Source: Okeanomitos corallinicola TIOX110 (lineage in GTDB: Bacteria > Cyanobacteriota > Cyanobacteriia > Cyanobacteriales > Nostocaceae). From it: 64,000 bases of DNA. Position 1 is the stretch's first letter. Each line of letters opens with the position of its first letter. A model generated the notes under the pieces. The model did not search any database. It was not told the origin of the DNA and worked only from the letters and a program-made list of their open reading frames with translations. The position numbers and the translations under genes were made by a program. Positions 61,431-64,000 of the stretch are shown in pieces. The stretch covers positions 806,001-870,000 of the forward strand of contig NZ_CP150886.1 of assembly GCF_038050375.1 (NCBI RefSeq), written 5' to 3'.

Positions 61431-62130
61431 CAGACCCCTCTTCCCTTTCTTCTTGCCATTTTTCCAGCAAATCGGGACGACGGGAAGCAGTGCGTTCAAT
61501 TTGTTGTTGAAAACGCCAACGGGCAATTTCTGCATGATTACCACTGAGTAGCACATCTGGAACTTTCCAACCACGAAAATTAGCAGGACGAGTGTACTGA
61601 GGAAAATCTAATAAACCCTCCTCAAAACTTTCTGCTTTAAGAGACTCTACCTTACCCACAGTTCCAGGTAATAATCGTACAACGCCATTTAACAAAGCCA
61701 TAGAGGGAATTTCTCCCCCTGTGAGAATAAAATCACCCAAAGAGACTTCACGAGTTACCAAATTCAAAACCCGGTCATCTACTCCTTCATAGTGTCCGCA
61801 AATCACAACCAATTGGTGGTAATTCGCAGTTAATTCACGCAGTAAAGGCTGATCAATCGTTTGCCCTTGAGGACTCATTAAAATCACCTCTCGACGGGGT
61901 AGAACTGGCAAAGATTCCACAGCAGCAAAAATCGGTTCAGGTTTCATCAACATACCCACACCACCACCGTAGGGTTCATCATCAACCTTACGATGCTTAT
62001 CAGTAGTAAAATCTCTGGGATTGACCAGATTTACTTGGGCAATCTGCTTGGCTAAGGCTTTACCTAAAATACCGGAAGTCAGAATTGAGGTAAAACAGTC
62101 TGGAAAAAGCGTAACTATATCAAAACGCAC
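61423..62130 (-). CDS. trmD: tRNA (guanine-N1)-methyltransferase
   Basis: 235 aa. Methylates G37 of tRNA to stop frameshifting. The trefoil knot and SAM site are CGHYEGVDDRVL, LGDFILTGGEIPSMALLNGVVRLLPGTVG. YTRPANFRGWKVPDVLLSGNH follows. The last residues (EEREEGSGD) are encoded at the edge of repeat DNA. Confidence 0.97.
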   Translation of the reverse strand: MRFDIVTLFPDCFTSILTSGILGKALAKQIAQVNLVNPRDFTTDKHRKVDDEPYGGGVGMLMKPEPIFAAVESLPVLPRREVILMSPQGQTIDQPLLRELTANYHQLVVICGHYEGVDDRVLNLVTREVSLGDFILTGGEIPSMALLNGVVRLLPGTVGKVESLKAESFEEGLLDFPQYTRPANFRGWKVPDVLLSGNHAEIARWRFQQQIERTASRRPDLLEKWQEEREEGSGD

Positions 62131-62238
62131 AGTAATTCGTATTTAATGACACTAATCTTAAATTTGAGTATCCAGTAAACGGAAATAGTTCAAGGGAGGT
62201 AGTATTAGGGATAAACTTCATCAATAGTATCTAAAACT

Positions 62239-62258
62239 ACCAGAATGCTGGTTTTTTT
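62239..62258 (+). terminator. Orphan intrinsic-type terminator
   Basis: accag-aatg-ctggt followed by seven T. No plus-strand gene lies upstream (trmD is on the other strand), so it may end a small RNA. Confidence 0.5.
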
Positions 62259-62344
62259 AGTGCCATCAAAAGTTTTTCTAATTACTTAATTTATGTTTAA
62301 ATGTTGTCACAACTAAATTTAAATTAATAATCTCACCAAAAGTT

Positions 62345-62822
62345 AACAACTTCCAGGATGTATCGAGCCAGCCTCAGAAAAAAGATTGTCAAGACCTGCT
62401 TGCCCAAATCCAGAAGGGAGACATAGACTCCAAACACTATTTTGCCAGTCTGGAATAAGTGGATAGGTAAAAAACAAGTCGCTGGCGATGAGGACAACGG
62501 ACATGACAAAACTGAGGTATCGTGTGCGTTGAGTGAGAAGATGGAGAGACGGATTTCGCCACTCCAAACTGATCAAAAGTGTCCTCTCAAAAAAGCAAAG
62601 GGCGAAAATCAACAGGCACTAAACCTTGTTAAATTCACCCGCCATCCGCCACAAGCCGGGGAAACCCTTGTGCATAAGGCACACTAAGTGAACAGTAGTT
62701 CCTCCTGGGAGAAACCACGCTACTGGTTTTAAGTCGGAACACCCGGCCAAAACAGTAGCTCCCCAAAAATGGACTATATCACTAAGGCAGTGGCTTCAGA
62801 AGTTGTTGACCGGAGAAACACA
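62345..62822 (+). ncRNA. Candidate structured RNA in the cphB leader
   Basis: Stems seen: tggag/ctcca (62542-62546/62562-62566); cacaa...ttgtg (62650-62654/62668-62672) enclosing ggg-gaaa-ccc with a GNRA loop; and gctactg (62719-62725) that can pair with cagtagt at 62693-62699 (one G-T pair) or with cagtagc at 62753-62759. The last two pairings exclude each other, like a switch. Not matched to any RNA family I know. Confidence 0.4.
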
Positions 62823-63686
62823 ATGCAGCAATTAAAAGCTAAATCGCTGGAAATGAGGACACCCCAAGCAACGAAAACCGCCGTGCTAGTTATCGGAGGC
62901 GCAGAAGACAAAGTTCACGGACGAGAAATCTTACGGACTTTTTTTGCCCGTGCTGGTGCTAGTAAAGCTTATATTACAATTGTGCCATCAGCGTCCCGTG
63001 AACCAGCCATCATCGGTGGTCGGTATATTCGCATTTTTGAAGACATGGGCGCGCAGAAAGTCGAGATTTTAGACATCCGGGAACGGGAACAATGCGAAAA
63101 TCCAGAGATTAAAGAATCCTTAGAAGCCTGTACGGGAGTGTTTTTAACGGGAGGAGATCAATTACGCCTTTGTGGAGTTCTGTCAGACACACCAGCAATG
63201 GATATTATTCGTCAGCGGGTGAGATCAGGACAACTAACCCTAGCCGGAACAAGTGCTGGGGCGGCAGTAATGGGACATCACATGATTGCTGGTGGTGGGA
63301 GTGGCGAAACTCCCAATCGTTCCCTTGTAGACATGGCAACAGGTTTGGGATTTATCCCCGAAGTGATTGTTGATCAGCATTTTCACAACCGTAACCGGAT
63401 GGGAAGACTGATCAGTGCGATCTCTGCCCATCCTGATCGCCTTGGCATTGGCATTGATGAAGATACTTGTGCTGTGTTTGAACGAGATGGTTGGCTGCAA
63501 GTCATGGGTAAAGGTAGCGTCACAATTGTCGATCCGACAGAACTTACTCACACCAATGAACCCCATGTTAGTGCCAACGAACCCTTAACTGTACACAATT
63601 TACGTCTACATATCCTCAGCTATGGAGATCGCTTCCATCTTTACCAACGTACTGTTTTGCCAGCGGTGCATAGGATCTCCAGCTGA
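62823..63686 (+). CDS. cphB: Cyanophycinase
   Basis: 287 aa from ATG 62823 (MQQLKAKSLEMRTPQ), chosen since it matches CphB proteins and has ggagaa 6 bases upstream; an in-frame ATG at 62769 would add 18 non-conserved residues. S51-type serine peptidase that cuts cyanophycin (multi-Arg-Asp) to beta-Asp-Arg; the catalytic S144 is in GTSAGAAVMG. GGAEDKVHGREIL and GVFLTGGDQLRL are also typical. cphA follows. Confidence 0.96.
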   Translation: MQQLKAKSLEMRTPQATKTAVLVIGGAEDKVHGREILRTFFARAGASKAYITIVPSASREPAIIGGRYIRIFEDMGAQKVEILDIREREQCENPEIKESLEACTGVFLTGGDQLRLCGVLSDTPAMDIIRQRVRSGQLTLAGTSAGAAVMGHHMIAGGGSGETPNRSLVDMATGLGFIPEVIVDQHFHNRNRMGRLISAISAHPDRLGIGIDEDTCAVFERDGWLQVMGKGSVTIVDPTELTHTNEPHVSANEPLTVHNLRLHILSYGDRFHLYQRTVLPAVHRISS

Positions 63687-63861
63687 AGGGATAGAGTACA
63701 CGAGGTTATATGTTAATTGACCGCTCTCAGATTTCTTACTGCCAATAACAATTGGACAAATACTATCCAAAAAGAAAAAAACTGTTTGTTGTGAACAGTT
63801 TAGCGGTCAATTACAGTAAGAAACTAGAATTTTGGTTCCGAATCTCCATCTACCTATTCCC
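63687..63861. other. cphB-cphA spacer with crossing inverted repeats
   Basis: A (63714-63725) pairs with A' (63802-63813), 12 exact; B (63732-63741) pairs with B' (63814-63823), 10 exact. The order A-B-A'-B' is a pseudoknot order. A third hairpin, aaactgtt/aacagttt at 63779-63786/63794-63801, sits just before A' and on the minus strand is followed by a T-rich run. Confidence 0.75.
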
Positions 63862-64000
63862 ATGAGAATCCTCAAGATCCAGACCTTACGCGGCCCAAAC
63901 TACTGGAGCATTCGACGCCATAAACTGATCGTCATGCGCCTTGATCTAGAAAGCCTTGCGGAAACGCCCTCCAACGAAATCCCCGGTTTTTATGAGGGGT
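63862..64000 (+). CDS. cphA: Cyanophycin synthetase, N-terminal start only
   Basis: 46 codons reach the window edge: MRILKIQTLRGPNYWSIRRH and on, which is the well-conserved N-terminus of CphA. The enzyme polymerises aspartate and arginine into cyanophycin, and the gene commonly lies just behind cphB. The remaining about 850 residues are outside the window. Confidence 0.93.
   Translation, partial: MRILKIQTLRGPNYWSIRRHKLIVMRLDLESLAETPSNEIPGFYEG

Larger units (their letters stand above)
62131..62822. other. Leader of cphB: orphan terminator plus GC-richer block
   Basis: No convincing gene. 62131-62345 is AT-rich and holds a terminator-like hairpin at 62239-62258. From about 62345 to 62822 base composition changes to clearly more GC, with many short stems, see the separate entry. 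Two open frames (62343-62612 minus and 62442-62687 plus) look like by-products of that composition. Confidence 0.5.

Noticed and set aside
62343-62612. 89-codon open frame on the minus strand in the cphB leader
   Set aside because: No ribosome site or recognisable domain; it coexists with a plus-strand frame over the same GC-richer block, which suggests composition and not coding. I cannot fully exclude it.
62442-62687. 81-codon open frame on the plus strand in the cphB leader
   Set aside because: Crosses predicted stems, has low-quality start and no family resemblance.

Overview
This window reads as chromosome of an AT-rich filamentous, probably heterocystous cyanobacterium (Nostocales; the Dolichospermum/Anabaena/Aphanizomenon group is the best guess). 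The signs are many HIP1 octamers (GCGATCGC), intergenic arrays of heptamer-type short tandem repeats (STRR), the light-independent protochlorophyllide reductase genes chlL and chlN, cyanophycin genes cphB-cphA, giant PAS/GAF hybrid kinases, and cyanobacterial families such as DUF5331 and TIGR02450. I saw no rRNA, tRNA or CRISPR array.

Layout. 0-4.5 kb: end of a metallo-beta-lactamase-fold hydrolase, ribF, a MoxR ATPase, a decayed IS1634-type transposase piece, a GIY-YIG protein and an exported SH3-like protein. 4.5-6.6 kb: a small DUF4160/DUF2442 gene set that a TnpB element (with its own 48-residue ribbon-helix-helix-like ORF) has split. 6.7-10.7 kb: chlL-DUF5331-chlN operon and a Trp-rich protein. 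11.2-17.5 kb: clpB, a Nif11-like small protein, DUF924, an SRPBCC protein, a 54-residue rubredoxin and an HI0933-type flavoprotein. 17.9-31.9 kb: one long co-directional exopolysaccharide operon (initiating phosphoglycosyltransferase, five other glycosyltransferases, methyltransferase, flippase, polymerase, a GH10 glycanase and a Wzc-type tyrosine autokinase), followed by a second, divergent TnpB element and foldback repeats. 33.8-41.3 kb: a membrane protein, lpxD, a heterodisulfide-reductase-B-like protein, acpP-fabF and transketolase.

41.5-55.3 kb is the most striking part: a signalling island holding a decayed Hpt gene, a REC-GAF-GGDEF cyclase, a CHASE-PAS-LOV-PAS-GAF hybrid kinase with the photoactive-cysteine motif, an intact Hpt protein, a REC-histidine kinase, and a 1982-residue CBS-GAF-7xPAS hybrid kinase whose GAF domain carries both cysteines of a DXCF-type cyanobacteriochrome. 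Together they look like a blue/visible-light phosphorelay with a c-di-GMP output; this is inference from motifs.

55.6-64 kb: an SLH protein with Pro-Glu repeats, an oligopeptide-type binding lipoprotein, a nuclease-like/PIN pair behind trmD-ispF, a GC-richer apparently non-coding block with mutually exclusive stems upstream of cphB, cphB itself, a pair of crossing inverted repeats in the cphB-cphA spacer, and the first codons of cphA at the window edge.
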